A stretch of 64,000 nucleotides of DNA, from contig JAYTUY010000012.1 in NCBI GenBank assembly GCA_043744275.1, positions 45,486-109,485 of the forward strand, in the 5' to 3' direction. Shown in pieces: positions 8,658-17,299 of this stretch. The translations under genes were made by a program, and so were the position numbers. Source of the DNA: JAAFJT01 sp043744275. Its GTDB lineage: Bacteria; Bacteroidota; Bacteroidia; Chitinophagales; Saprospiraceae. The notes under the pieces are model-generated. The model saw only the letters and a program-made list of their open reading frames with translations, ran no database searches and was not told the origin of the DNA. The first letter of the stretch is position 1. Every line of letters starts with the position of its first letter.

Positions 8658-9236
8658 TTATTTCCCTATAAAATATAAATAAGCAACCACAAAACATAAA
8701 AAATCAACCAAATCCAACCTCAATCTTTTCAATGCTTTCCCCATTTGATTCTCGACAGTTTTAATAGAAATATTCAGATGCTCGGCGATTTCTTTATATT
8801 TCATATCTTCAAAACGGCTGAGTTTGAAAACCAGACGGCACTGTTCGGGCAGTTCAGCAATCGCTTTTTCGATGCGTTGGCTGAGTGCCGATTCCGTCAT
8901 TCGGTCAGGTTGAAAATCGGGATTTTGATTGAGATTATCTAAATTCATGACTTTGTAAGCATCTCTAATTTGCGTTTTTTTAATCTGATTCAGACTCGCA
9001 TTGCGAACAGCTCGGAACAGATACGCCTGCACCGAGCTGGTCACTTCGAGGCTCGTTCGCTGTTCCCAAAGCCGACAAAACATCGTTTGTACCACTTCCT
9101 CCGCTTCTGCACGGTCTTCCAATAACGTACCAGCGAAGGCACACAGGCGAGGATAATACGCTCGGAACAATTGCTCAAACGCCGACTCATCGTCTATTTT
9201 GAAAGACGTAACTACTTGTTTTTCAATCAGTTGCAC
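8658..9236 (-). CDS. ECF RNA polymerase sigma factor (Bacteroidota type)
   Basis: A 192-aa sigma-70 family protein with only regions 2 and 4. Region 2 spans ~20-85 (FEQLFRAYYPRLCAFAGTLL, then DRAEAEEVVQTMFCRLWE). Region 4 spans ~115-180 (RIEKAIAELPEQCRLVFKLSRFEDMKYKEIAEHLNISIKTVENQM), which contacts the -35-like element. A hydrophobic tail (VDFLCFVVAYLYFIG) is common in this group. It lies between the head-GIN lipoprotein gene (14 nt upstream) and fecR (22 nt downstream), so the set is probably one transcript and autoregulated. Confidence 0.93.
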   Translation of the reverse strand: MQLIEKQVVTSFKIDDESAFEQLFRAYYPRLCAFAGTLLEDRAEAEEVVQTMFCRLWEQRTSLEVTSSVQAYLFRAVRNASLNQIKKTQIRDAYKVMNLDNLNQNPDFQPDRMTESALSQRIEKAIAELPEQCRLVFKLSRFEDMKYKEIAEHLNISIKTVENQMGKALKRLRLDLVDFLCFVVAYLYFIGK

Positions 9237-9250
9237 AAATATTTGGTTTT

Positions 9251-9919
9251 TTAAAATTTTCTAACCTTTCCTAAATCTGATATACGCGAAGATACTGAGG
9301 GGTCACCTTTATAAACCAAATTGCCAATATCAGAGACGCTGACGTCTAATTTATTTTTCACATTCACCTGCCCCGAACCTTTATCTGAAATAACAATATT
9401 GACAGTATCCGTCGGCAAACCGAACGCCCGAATATCGCCCAAATCGGAGACTTTTATTTGCATTTTTTTAGCAGTACCTTGTAAAAATATATCGCCCGCG
9501 TCGTTGATATTAATGCCTAATTCATCAAAATTATAGTTGCCAATAGTGCTGATATGGCTACTGCCACTGGCTTTCAGATGGGTCAAACGCGGCATTATCA
9601 GTGTCACTTCGCCGTTAGAATGGTTGACCCAATGATTGGTATAATTAAAAACAGCGTCTGAATATTTAATAATCAAAGTGTTATTGACGACCTGCGTTTC
9701 AAGTTGAGGCAACAGATTTTCATAATCTTTAACAACTATTTTAAGCGAATCGCCTTGTTTAATTTTTACATCAATAGCCCCTTTTACTTCAATTTTGCTG
9801 AAATTGCCTACAAAAGTTCTATTTTCTGTTAAAATGAGACCCGTTCCGACGACATCTTCTTTGTTACAGCCGCTTAAAAGTAATAAAAACATGACAGGGA
9901 AAACATAATTTTTTTTCAT
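9251..9919 (-). CDS. head GIN domain (DUF2807) lipoprotein
   Basis: A 222-aa exported lipoprotein. Residues 1-18 form a lipoprotein signal peptide with lipobox LLSGC. The rest is a parallel beta-helix-like DUF2807 fold, with FSKIEVKGAIDVKIKQGDS, LKASGSSHIS, VSDLGDIRAF and ISDKGSGQVNV as repeated turns. These proteins are surface or periplasmic in Bacteroidota; no enzymatic role is known to me. It is the first gene of the leftward set with sigma, FecR and STN genes. The repeat word at 9294-9303 encodes DPSV near the C-terminus. Confidence 0.82.
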   Translation of the reverse strand: MKKNYVFPVMFLLLLSGCNKEDVVGTGLILTENRTFVGNFSKIEVKGAIDVKIKQGDSLKIVVKDYENLLPQLETQVVNNTLIIKYSDAVFNYTNHWVNHSNGEVTLIMPRLTHLKASGSSHISTIGNYNFDELGININDAGDIFLQGTAKKMQIKVSDLGDIRAFGLPTDTVNIVISDKGSGQVNVKNKLDVSVSDIGNLVYKGDPSVSSRISDLGKVRKF

Positions 9920-9920
9920 G

Positions 9921-9978
9921 ATTGTCCTAAATTTTTGGTGATTTCTTAATTTTTAATTTCATTCTTAGATAGGACAAT
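9921..9978. promoter_or_regulatory. inverted repeat ATTGTCCTA / TAGGACAAT
   Basis: A perfect 9-nt inverted repeat (9921-9929 and 9970-9978, 40 nt apart) just upstream of the lipoprotein-sigma-FecR genes. It could be a looped operator or a leader hairpin. Confidence 0.35.
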
Positions 9979-10013
9979 TGAGGAGGAGGTTACCCCTACG
10001 TTATATTTTGTAT

Positions 10014-10029
10014 CGGGGAACTCCAGTTC
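10014..10029. repeat. GGAACTCCAGTTC palindrome element
   Basis: GGAACTCCAGTTCC lies here and GGAACTCCAGTTCT at about 21750-21763. A complementary AACTGGAGTTTGGCACTAC occurs at 10198-10216. They look like parts of a small dispersed palindromic element. Confidence 0.4.
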
Positions 10030-10111
10030 CGACTCCAGAGGTAAAAAGGTATAATATAGAAAAGAAAAAATCAATTGTTCCGAATATTCTAATTTAAGAA
10101 AAAAAATACGC

Positions 10112-10181
10112 GACAATTCGCGACATTTGTAAGACAAAATTTGTATTTAAAAGACAATTCGCGACATTTTAAAGACAAAAT
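10112..10181. promoter_or_regulatory. two 29-nt direct repeats upstream of the lipoprotein-sigma set
   Basis: Copies at 10112-10140 and 10153-10181 are nearly identical. Each begins GACAATTCGCGACATTT and ends AAGACAAAAT, at a 41-nt period (about four helical turns). Two sites on one helix face suggest a dimeric activator. They lie 193-262 nt upstream of the lipoprotein start. The binding protein is unknown. The rest of 9920-10217 shows no gene. Confidence 0.45.
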
Positions 10182-10217
10182 GGGAGGAAAAATCGAAACT
10201 GGAGTTTGGCACTACGA

Positions 10218-11651
10218 CTATATAAGTTGCATAAAATATTTAGCAAAAGCCATCAATTCGCTCTCTTCCCATTTATCAGCCATAAATTGCAGACCAATTG
10301 GCAACCCCTCAGTATTTTGACCAATCGGCACAGCAATGCCTGGAATGCCGACCATATTCGCTTGCACCGTGAAAATATCGGCTAAATACATCGCCACAGG
10401 ATCATCAGATTTTTCGCCGATTTTCCAAGCAGGGGTAGGGGCAGCGGGCATGAGGATAAAATCATATTCCTTGAAAATATCGAAAGTTCTTTCAGCTATC
10501 AATCGCCTCACTTTTTGCGCTTTGGTATAATAGGCGTCGTAATAACCCGAGCTTAAAACAAACGTGCCGAGCATAATCCGCCGCTTCACTTCCTCGCTGA
10601 ACCCCTCAGTACGAGAGCGTTTGTAGGTCTCCTCCAAGGTCGTTACGCCTTCGGCTCTATGCCCGTAGCGAATGCCATCGAAACGGCTCAAATTCGTAGA
10701 TGCTTCAGCAGTCGTGAGCACATAATAGGCAGGAATAATATAGTCCAAATATTCAAAATCAACGGCTTCGACGGTATGCCCTTGACCCCTCAGTATATCA
10801 ATGCTTTTTTGTATTTTTTCATACACTTCTTTATCTAAACCATTGGGATTCAAGGCTTTATCAAAATAAGCGATTTTATATTCTTTTTTAAAATTATTGA
10901 CTTTATCAGCATATTTATCAACAGGTTTTTGACTGGCGGTGGCATCAAATTCATCGCTTCCAGCCATGATTTCGAGGAACAATGCCGCATCATCCACCGA
11001 ATGACTGACCACCCCAATTTGATCAAAAGAAGACCCATAAGCCAATAAACCATGCCTTGAAATGCGTCCGTAAGTCGGCTTCATACCTACTACGCCGCAC
11101 CACGCCGCTGGCTGACGCACCGAGCCGCCCGTGTCTGAACCCAATGCCACCAAGCAAGTATCTGCTTGCACCGCCACTGCCGCGCCACCCGACGAACCGC
11201 CTGCCACACGCGTTTCGTCCGCCGCATTGTGCACCACGCCATACACGGAGTTGGTATTGTCGCTGCCCATAGCAAATTGGTCGCAATTGGTGCGCCCGAT
11301 GATGATGACGTCTTCAGCTAAAAGCCGTTCCAAAGCCGTAGCCGTAAACATACTTTTGAACCCCCTCAGTATTTTACTCGCTGCGGTGACTTCATGACCC
11401 GCATAGCAAATCACATCTTTTATAGAAATGACCGCCCCGAACAACCGCCCCATGCGCTCAGGATGATGGCGAAATTTTTTATCCAATTCGATGGCTCTTT
11501 CCACCACTTCATCTGTAAATACTTCGATATAAGCATTGAGCCGTTGCGTATCTTCAATTTGGCGCAAGTAATATTCCGCCACCTGAAGTATGCTCGTTTG
11601 ACCGTTTCGGATGTCAGTTTGTATCTGAGAAAGCGTTGAATATTTTGCCAT
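10218..11651 (-). CDS. gatA: Asp-tRNA(Asn)/Glu-tRNA(Gln) amidotransferase subunit A
   Basis: A 477-aa amidase-signature enzyme that releases ammonia from glutamine so GatB can amidate misacylated Glu-tRNA(Gln). The catalytic triad is visible: Lys78 in ISIKDV, the cis-Ser of GGSSGG at ~153, and Ser177 in GSDTGGS. I place the start at ATG 11651, which gives MAKYSTLSQIQ, because a TACCTTTG promoter element lies at 11676-11669, inside the longer frame that begins at 11699. Four repeat words fall in this gene (10304, 10601, 10785, 11360), the joint highest load in the window. All are in the coding sense and encode TEG or ILRG in surface-type loops. Confidence 0.92.
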   Translation of the reverse strand: MAKYSTLSQIQTDIRNGQTSILQVAEYYLRQIEDTQRLNAYIEVFTDEVVERAIELDKKFRHHPERMGRLFGAVISIKDVICYAGHEVTAASKILRGFKSMFTATALERLLAEDVIIIGRTNCDQFAMGSDNTNSVYGVVHNAADETRVAGGSSGGAAVAVQADTCLVALGSDTGGSVRQPAAWCGVVGMKPTYGRISRHGLLAYGSSFDQIGVVSHSVDDAALFLEIMAGSDEFDATASQKPVDKYADKVNNFKKEYKIAYFDKALNPNGLDKEVYEKIQKSIDILRGQGHTVEAVDFEYLDYIIPAYYVLTTAEASTNLSRFDGIRYGHRAEGVTTLEETYKRSRTEGFSEEVKRRIMLGTFVLSSGYYDAYYTKAQKVRRLIAERTFDIFKEYDFILMPAAPTPAWKIGEKSDDPVAMYLADIFTVQANMVGIPGIAVPIGQNTEGLPIGLQFMADKWEESELMAFAKYFMQLI

Positions 11652-11668
11652 AAAAGAAGATATTATAC

Positions 11669-11676
11669 CAAAGGTA
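11669..11676 (-). promoter_or_regulatory. -7 element of gatA
   Basis: TACCTTTG on the minus strand, 17 nt before ATG 11651. It decides against the upstream start at 11699. Confidence 0.6.
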
Positions 11677-11720
11677 TCCCTTCGGGAGAAAATAGACATT
11701 AGATTTTAGATACTTAAAGT

Positions 11721-11733
11721 ATTGATAATCAAT
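11721..11733. repeat. 13-bp palindrome ATTGATAATCAAT, copy 1
   Basis: Identical copies are at 34383, 37910 and 51543. This one lies between gatA and the SH3-like gene. Confidence 0.7.
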
Positions 11734-11737
11734 TATT

Positions 11738-12624
<887 letters not shown>

Positions 12625-12668
12625 TTCAAAAGGGATTTTAGAATTTTAAAAGAATATCAATTTTAGTG

Positions 12669-12676
12669 CAAAGCTA
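12669..12676 (-). promoter_or_regulatory. -7 element of the SH3-like gene
   Basis: TAGCTTTG on the minus strand about 45 nt before the ATG at 12624. Confidence 0.55.
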
Positions 12677-12740
12677 AAAATTTGAATAGGATTTTCATAA
12701 AACACAAGGCAATGAGTGTTTTTAGTGTAAAATTTAGACT

Positions 12741-12748
12741 TACCTTTG
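12741..12748 (+). promoter_or_regulatory. candidate aspS promoter
   Basis: TACCTTTG on the plus strand about 296 nt before aspS; the transcript would carry the nested inverted repeats at 12825-12988 in its leader. No clear -33 element. Confidence 0.4.
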
Positions 12749-12824
12749 CAACTCTTATTTTGAAAATGGGGTAAAAGTGATGTAAATACTGAGGGGGTGT
12801 CTATTATAAGTTCTTAAAAATAGA

Positions 12825-12988
12825 GAGTCCAGCGGACTCTTACGTTTGTAGGGATATTAATGAACAAGTTCTCCCGAGTCCATCGGACTCGCACATAATA
12901 CGTTACACACATAATATTATGTGCGAGTCCGCTGGACTCGTAAAAAAGTATTTTATTTTTGCTACAAACGTAAGAGTCCGCTGGACTC
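12825..12988. repeat. nested inverted repeat of GAGTCC palindromes
   Basis: Four 15-nt palindromes occur at 12825-12839, 12876-12890, 12925-12939 and 12974-12988, of the form GAGTCC(AGC/ATC/GCT)GGACTC. The outer pair is flanked by TACGTTTGTAG and its complement CTACAAACGTA; the inner pair by GCACATAATA and TATTATGTGC. The whole is a nested 164-nt hairpin. It and one repeat word (12788) make up most of the 419-nt gap before aspS. A related element is at 57510-57624. Confidence 0.8.
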
Positions 12989-13043
12989 CATTGCGTAGTG
13001 CTTAAAATTAGACAATCAGATTTTAATAAAAATTAAAAATAAT

Positions 13044-14804
13044 ATGTACAGAACGCACAATTGTGGCGCATTACGCCTTTCGGATGCTGGAAAAGAAGTA
13101 ACATTGAGTGCTTGGGTGGATGCTACCCGCGCTTTCGGACCCATGACTTTCGTGGATTTGCGCGACCGCTACGGCATCACGCAAGTCGTTTTTGAAAATA
13201 ACGAAACGCTGAATAAGCAAGCGGCGAGCCTCGGACGTGAATATGTCATCAAAGTGGTTGGCACGGTGCGTGAGCGGACAGCGAAAAATCCGAACCGCCC
13301 GACAGGCGATATTGAAGTCGTGGCGGCTACGCTCGAGGTTTTGAACGTTTCAAAAACACCTCCTTTCACCATTAAAGATGATACGGACGGCGGCGACGAT
13401 ATTCGCATGAAATATCGTTACTTGGATTTGCGGCGGGCGGCTGTGCAGAAAAATCTATTTTTCCGTTCGCAAGTGGCTATTGAGGTGCGTAAATATTTGA
13501 GCGGTGAAGATTTTATTGAAGTCGAAACGCCTAATTTGATTAAATCTACGCCCGAAGGTGCAAGGGATTTCGTGGTGCCAAGCCGCATGAATGCAGGGCA
13601 ATTTTATGCTTTGCCGCAATCGCCTCAGACGTTTAAGCAGCTACTGATGGTGTCTGGTTTTGATAAATATTTTCAAATCGTGAAATGTTTTAGGGATGAA
13701 GATTTACGAGCAGACCGTCAACCTGAGTTCACTCAGATAGATTGCGAAATGTCGTTCGTAACGCAAGAAGATATTTTGAACACCTTTGAAGGTTTGACAA
13801 AACACGTTTTCAAAACGGCTTTGAATGTTGATTTGCCTGCATTCCCACGCATGACATATGATGAGGCGGCGAAGCGTTATGGCTCGGATAAGCCAGATAT
13901 TCGCTTCGGAATGGAGTTTATGGAGCTGAATGATGTGGCTAAAAATAAAGGCTTTTCCGTATTTGATTCGGCTGAATTAATCGTCGGTATTTGCGCTGAA
14001 GGCGTGGCTTCTACTTACACCAATAAAACGTTGGGTGAATTGACGGATTTCGTAAAACGCCCTCAAATCGGTGCTAAAGGCATGATTTATGTCAAATTTG
14101 AAGAAGATGGTACAGTGAAATCGCCTATTTCTAAATTTTATTCAGATGAAGATTTGAGAGCTTGGGGTGAAAGATTTGGTGCTAAAAATGGTGACGTGTT
14201 GTTCATTTTAAGTGGTGAAACGGATAAAACTCGTAAGCAACTCAGTGAATTGCGCTTAGAAATTGGTTCGCGCAAAGGCTTGCGTGACCCCTCAGTATTT
14301 AAGCCATTATGGGTCGTAGATTTTCCATTGTTGGAATGGGACGAGGAGACGCAACGCTTTTATGCGATGCACCATCCGTTCACATCGCCTAAGCGTGAGC
14401 AAATCCCTTCGATGCTCAATGGTGACCATGAAACGATGAAAAACTTGCGGGCGGATGCTTATGATTTAGTCCTGAATGGTGTTGAAATCGGCGGCGGTTC
14501 TATCCGTATTTATGACCGTGAATTGCAGTCTAAAAACTTCACTTTGCTCGGCATGACGGAGGAAGAAGCAGAAGCCAAATTCGGTTTCTTACTGGGAGCG
14601 TTTGAATTTGGTGCGCCACCTCATGGCGGCATTGCTTTTGGTTTCGATCGCTTGTGTGCGGTGATGTCGGGTAGCAATTCGATTCGCGATTTTATTGCTT
14701 TCCCTAAAAACAATCAAGGGCGCGATATTATGATAGATGCACCTTCCGTGATTGATGATAAGCAATTGGAAGAGTTGAGCATTGCCGTTCATATTGAAGC
14801 ATAA
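13044..14804 (+). CDS. aspS: aspartyl-tRNA synthetase
   Basis: A 586-aa class II synthetase of bacterial length that charges tRNA(Asp) in the cytoplasm. Residues 1-110 are the OB-fold anticodon domain (MYRTHNCGALRLSDAGKEVTLSAWVD). The catalytic core has motif 2 in FRDEDLRADRQPEFTQIDCEMS and motif 3 GIAFGFDRL. The bacterial GAD insertion lies between. The repeat word at 14287-14296 encodes DPSV, in the insertion domain. Because this genome also has GatA, a non-discriminating AspRS is possible, but sequence reading alone does not decide that. Confidence 0.96.
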   Translation: MYRTHNCGALRLSDAGKEVTLSAWVDATRAFGPMTFVDLRDRYGITQVVFENNETLNKQAASLGREYVIKVVGTVRERTAKNPNRPTGDIEVVAATLEVLNVSKTPPFTIKDDTDGGDDIRMKYRYLDLRRAAVQKNLFFRSQVAIEVRKYLSGEDFIEVETPNLIKSTPEGARDFVVPSRMNAGQFYALPQSPQTFKQLLMVSGFDKYFQIVKCFRDEDLRADRQPEFTQIDCEMSFVTQEDILNTFEGLTKHVFKTALNVDLPAFPRMTYDEAAKRYGSDKPDIRFGMEFMELNDVAKNKGFSVFDSAELIVGICAEGVASTYTNKTLGELTDFVKRPQIGAKGMIYVKFEEDGTVKSPISKFYSDEDLRAWGERFGAKNGDVLFILSGETDKTRKQLSELRLEIGSRKGLRDPSVFKPLWVVDFPLLEWDEETQRFYAMHHPFTSPKREQIPSMLNGDHETMKNLRADAYDLVLNGVEIGGGSIRIYDRELQSKNFTLLGMTEEEAEAKFGFLLGAFEFGAPPHGGIAFGFDRLCAVMSGSNSIRDFIAFPKNNQGRDIMIDAPSVIDDKQLEELSIAVHIEA

Positions 14805-14825
14805 AACATTGATTTTGAATACTTT

Positions 14826-14859
14826 AAAAGCCGTTTCGATATGTCGTGGCGGCTTTTTT
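14826..14859 (+). terminator. aspS terminator
   Basis: Arms AAAAGCCG and CGGCTTTTTT. A repeat word follows at 14863-14873. Confidence 0.8.
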
Positions 14860-14910
14860 AACACCCCCTCAGTAAAAACAAGAAAATTTCTTAATTTTCT
14901 TGAAAAATTG

Positions 14911-14918
14911 TATATTTG
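14911..14918 (+). promoter_or_regulatory. promoter of the decayed Rpn gene, leaderless spacing
   Basis: TATATTTG, then four bases (AGTT), then ATG 14923. Start of transcription would fall at or next to the ATG. Confidence 0.5.
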
Positions 14919-14922
14919 AGTT

Positions 14923-15355
14923 ATGATGACATTACTCAGCGAAAACGACCGATTTATTCCTTTCACGTCCGACTATGGTTTTAAAGTAACCTTCAGATTT
15001 AGAAAAATTAATTTTTACAATGAAAATGCTCAACGTCATAGATGAACCTACTCAATATCCACAATTTTGGACAGAGGAATGGTTGAAAATTGCGCTCCAT
15101 GAATTGGATACGCGCTACATGACCCCTGAAAAAAGAGCGGCATTTGAAATTATAGTAGCCAATAATGCTTACGCTGTTCGATTGGAAAATGAAAGAGTTG
15201 CTAAGGCAGAGGCAGCAGCTAAAATAAAAGGCATGGCTGAGGGGAAAGCTGAAAGTAATATTACATTTGCTCGTTTAATGAAATTGAATGGTGAGCCTAT
15301 AGAAAAAATTAAAACCTATACAGGCTTAAACGAAGATGAAATTAATGCACTATGA
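14923..15355 (+). pseudogene. decayed Rpn-type PD-(D/E)XK nuclease / putative transposase
   Basis: Two frames carry opposite ends of one family. From ATG 14923 the frame reads MMTLLSENDRFIPFTSDYGF, the usual Rpn/PDDEXK_2 N-terminus, and then goes out of frame and stops at 15043-15045. From 15020 a second frame (111 aa) gives the family C-terminus, with the coiled VAKAEAAAKIKGMAEGKAE stretch and the helical EPIEKIKTYTGLNEDEI signature. The junction is near 14990. The catalytic middle (about 150-180 residues, estimated from family length) is missing, with a frameshift, so no active nuclease is expected. Rpn proteins promote recombination. Confidence 0.6.
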
Positions 15356-15417
15356 AATATATCTGATTCTAAAATGACATATAGATTTGGTGTAAAAACA
15401 TGAAAATACTGAGGGGG

Positions 15418-15633
15418 TCAACCAAAAAATGCATCTCTATGCCGCTTGATATAACGGCGAATATTCACCCAAAAGGCGAGGATAAGATAGAAAATAACGG
15501 GCGAGCCGAGCGTGACGAACGAAGCATAAATAAAATACAAACGCACGCGCGACGAAGCAATATTCATTTTTTCTCCCAAATAACTACACACGCCAAAAGT
15601 CGAGCGTTCTACAATATCTTTTATTCCATTCAT
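15418..15633 (-). CDS. small PspC-domain membrane protein
   Basis: A 71-aa protein consisting of little more than a PspC domain (DIVERSTFGVCSYLGEKMNIASSRVRLYFIYASF) with one or two membrane segments and a basic tail. PspC domains are linked to envelope stress. The stop codon TGA is joined directly to a repeat word (15408-15418). A TAGCTTTG promoter lies at 15661-15654, about 20 nt before the start. Confidence 0.8.
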   Translation of the reverse strand: MNGIKDIVERSTFGVCSYLGEKMNIASSRVRLYFIYASFVTLGSPVIFYLILAFWVNIRRYIKRHRDAFFG

Positions 15634-15653
15634 TTTATATTATTTTGATATGA

Positions 15654-15661
15654 CAAAGCTA
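15654..15661 (-). promoter_or_regulatory. -7 element of the small PspC gene
   Basis: TAGCTTTG on the minus strand, 20 nt before the ATG at 15633. Confidence 0.5.
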
Positions 15662-15682
15662 AAGAAAAAATTTTAAAAAAAC

Positions 15683-15716
15683 AAAGCTCGCAAGGAACAA
15701 TCCTTACGAGCTTTTG
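15683..15716 (-). terminator. terminator of the RNase G/E gene
   Basis: AAAGCTCGCAAGGA and TCCTTACGAGCTTTT pair; on the minus strand the stem is followed by GTTTTTTT. Confidence 0.8.
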
Positions 15717-15721
15717 ATTTT

Positions 15722-17299
15722 TTATCCTAATCGAATCTCATCTTCATGATCATCGAAAAATTTAAACATCGTGAGTGGATATTCAGGTTCGGGCACCATC
15801 GTAATCCAACGTTGATATTTGAAATACCACTTCCATACTTTATTTGGGAAGCCTTTTTTCAAATATGCTTCTACAAAAGGGTGTACATGTAGGAACAATT
15901 TACCTTTCGGACGAGACAATAGGATAAAGTCGAGGTCTCTATCAATATCATCCGTCAACAAAACGGTTGGTTGTACCTTGCCTGTGCCGTTGCAAGATGG
16001 GCAAATTTCAGCCGTATTAATTTTCAATTCAGGTCGAACGCGTTGGCGTGTAATCTGCATTAAGCCGAATTTACTGAGGGGTAGTATGGTGTGCTGCGCA
16101 CGATCCTTGACCATAAAGTTCTTCATCACATTTTGAAGTTCTTTCTTATGCTCAGGGTCTTTCATATCAATGAAATCCACAATAATAATACCGCCCAAAT
16201 CGCGTAAACGCAACTGCCGGGCAATCTCCTCAGCTGCTTCTACATTGACAGCCAAAATAGCATCGTCGCTGGATTGCGAACCGACTTTATGACCGCTGTT
16301 GACATCTACCACGTGCATGGCTTCAGTATGCTCGATAATAAGATACGCGCCGCTCGGCATCGTTGCTGCCTTGCCAAATGAGGCTTTTATTTGACGATGA
16401 ACGCCATGATGGTCAAAAATATGCTTCGCTCCTTTGTATTGCTGAACAATTTTTATTTGATCAGGTGCAAAACCTGCAAGAAAATTTTTGACACCTTCGT
16501 AAGTGTCTTTGTCGTCAGCAATTACGCGCGTAAACGTATCGTTCAGCAAATCGCGCAATATACTGGTTGTTTTGTCAAGCTCGCTGAGGAGCTTGGTAGG
16601 CGGCGTTGCCTGTTTGAGTTGCAAAAAGATTTTCTCCCATTTGGAGGTCATTTGCAACATCTCTTCGTGCAGCTCTGCCGTTTTTTTACCTTCGGCAGCC
16701 GTGCGCACGATGACGCCAAAATTCTTAGGTTTGATACTCTCCGCTATATTTTGAAGCCTTTTTCGCTCTTCAGAACTGGAAATTTTCTTCGATACTGCTA
16801 TCACATCCGTGAAAGGAGTGAGTACAAGAAACCGACCTGGGATAGTGATTTCACAACTCAACCTTGGTCCTTTCGTTCCGATAGGTTCTTTCAGAATCTG
16901 CACCAATATATGTTGGCGTTTTGCCAGCACTTGGTCCACTTTACCGTTTTTGTTTATATCCGGTTCGATTCTAAAATTGTCGAGATTAGCAGTATTGTAG
17001 CCATTAGAGAGAACACCATCGGTATATTTGAGGACATTTTTGAGTTTTGGTCCCATGTCAGTATAATGCAAAAAAGCATCTTTCTTATGACCAATGTCCA
17101 CGAATGCAGCGTTCAACCCGGGCATCAATTTTCTGATTTTGCCGATAAAAATATCGCCAACGGCAAAATCATTGCTAATTTCTTCGTGATGCAGTTCAAC
17201 TAATTTTCCGTCTTCGAGAAGTGCGATTTCAACCTCAGTAGGCGTAGAGTGGATAACAAGTTCTTTTTCCACAATCGTACTGGTTTGACTGATGGGCAA
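15722..17299 (-). CDS. rng: ribonuclease E/G family endoribonuclease
   Basis: A 525-aa single-strand endoribonuclease, the size of RNase G rather than of full RNase E. The S1-type domain occupies ~30-125 (VGDIFIGKIRKLMPGLNAAFVDIG), the catalytic DNase-I-like part includes VVDVNSGHK and GIIIVDFIDM with metal-binding aspartates, and the Zn-link is CPSCNGTGKV. It acts in rRNA processing and mRNA decay. The frame opens with TTG at 17299; GTG at 17272 (VEKELVIHSTP) matches relatives better and may be the true start. It holds one antisense repeat word (16073, PLS). The upstream 480 nt are untranslated. Confidence 0.93.
   Translation of the reverse strand: MPISQTSTIVEKELVIHSTPTEVEIALLEDGKLVELHHEEISNDFAVGDIFIGKIRKLMPGLNAAFVDIGHKKDAFLHYTDMGPKLKNVLKYTDGVLSNGYNTANLDNFRIEPDINKNGKVDQVLAKRQHILVQILKEPIGTKGPRLSCEITIPGRFLVLTPFTDVIAVSKKISSSEERKRLQNIAESIKPKNFGVIVRTAAEGKKTAELHEEMLQMTSKWEKIFLQLKQATPPTKLLSELDKTTSILRDLLNDTFTRVIADDKDTYEGVKNFLAGFAPDQIKIVQQYKGAKHIFDHHGVHRQIKASFGKAATMPSGAYLIIEHTEAMHVVDVNSGHKVGSQSSDDAILAVNVEAAEEIARQLRLRDLGGIIIVDFIDMKDPEHKKELQNVMKNFMVKDRAQHTILPLSKFGLMQITRQRVRPELKINTAEICPSCNGTGKVQPTVLLTDDIDRDLDFILLSRPKGKLFLHVHPFVEAYLKKGFPNKVWKWYFKYQRWITMVPEPEYPLTMFKFFDDHEDEIRLG

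Noticed and set aside
9978..9992. GAGGAGGAGG as a strong ribosome binding site on the plus strand
   Set aside because: No plausible start codon or ORF follows in the usable distance.
11652..11699. An N-terminal extension of gatA
   Set aside because: It overlaps the -7 element at 11669-11676 and lacks homology; ATG 11651 gives the standard start.
16391..17203. A 270-codon open frame on the plus strand inside rng
   Set aside because: It lies entirely antisense to a conserved RNase gene, has no family resemblance and a composition that follows from the sense codons; a shadow frame.
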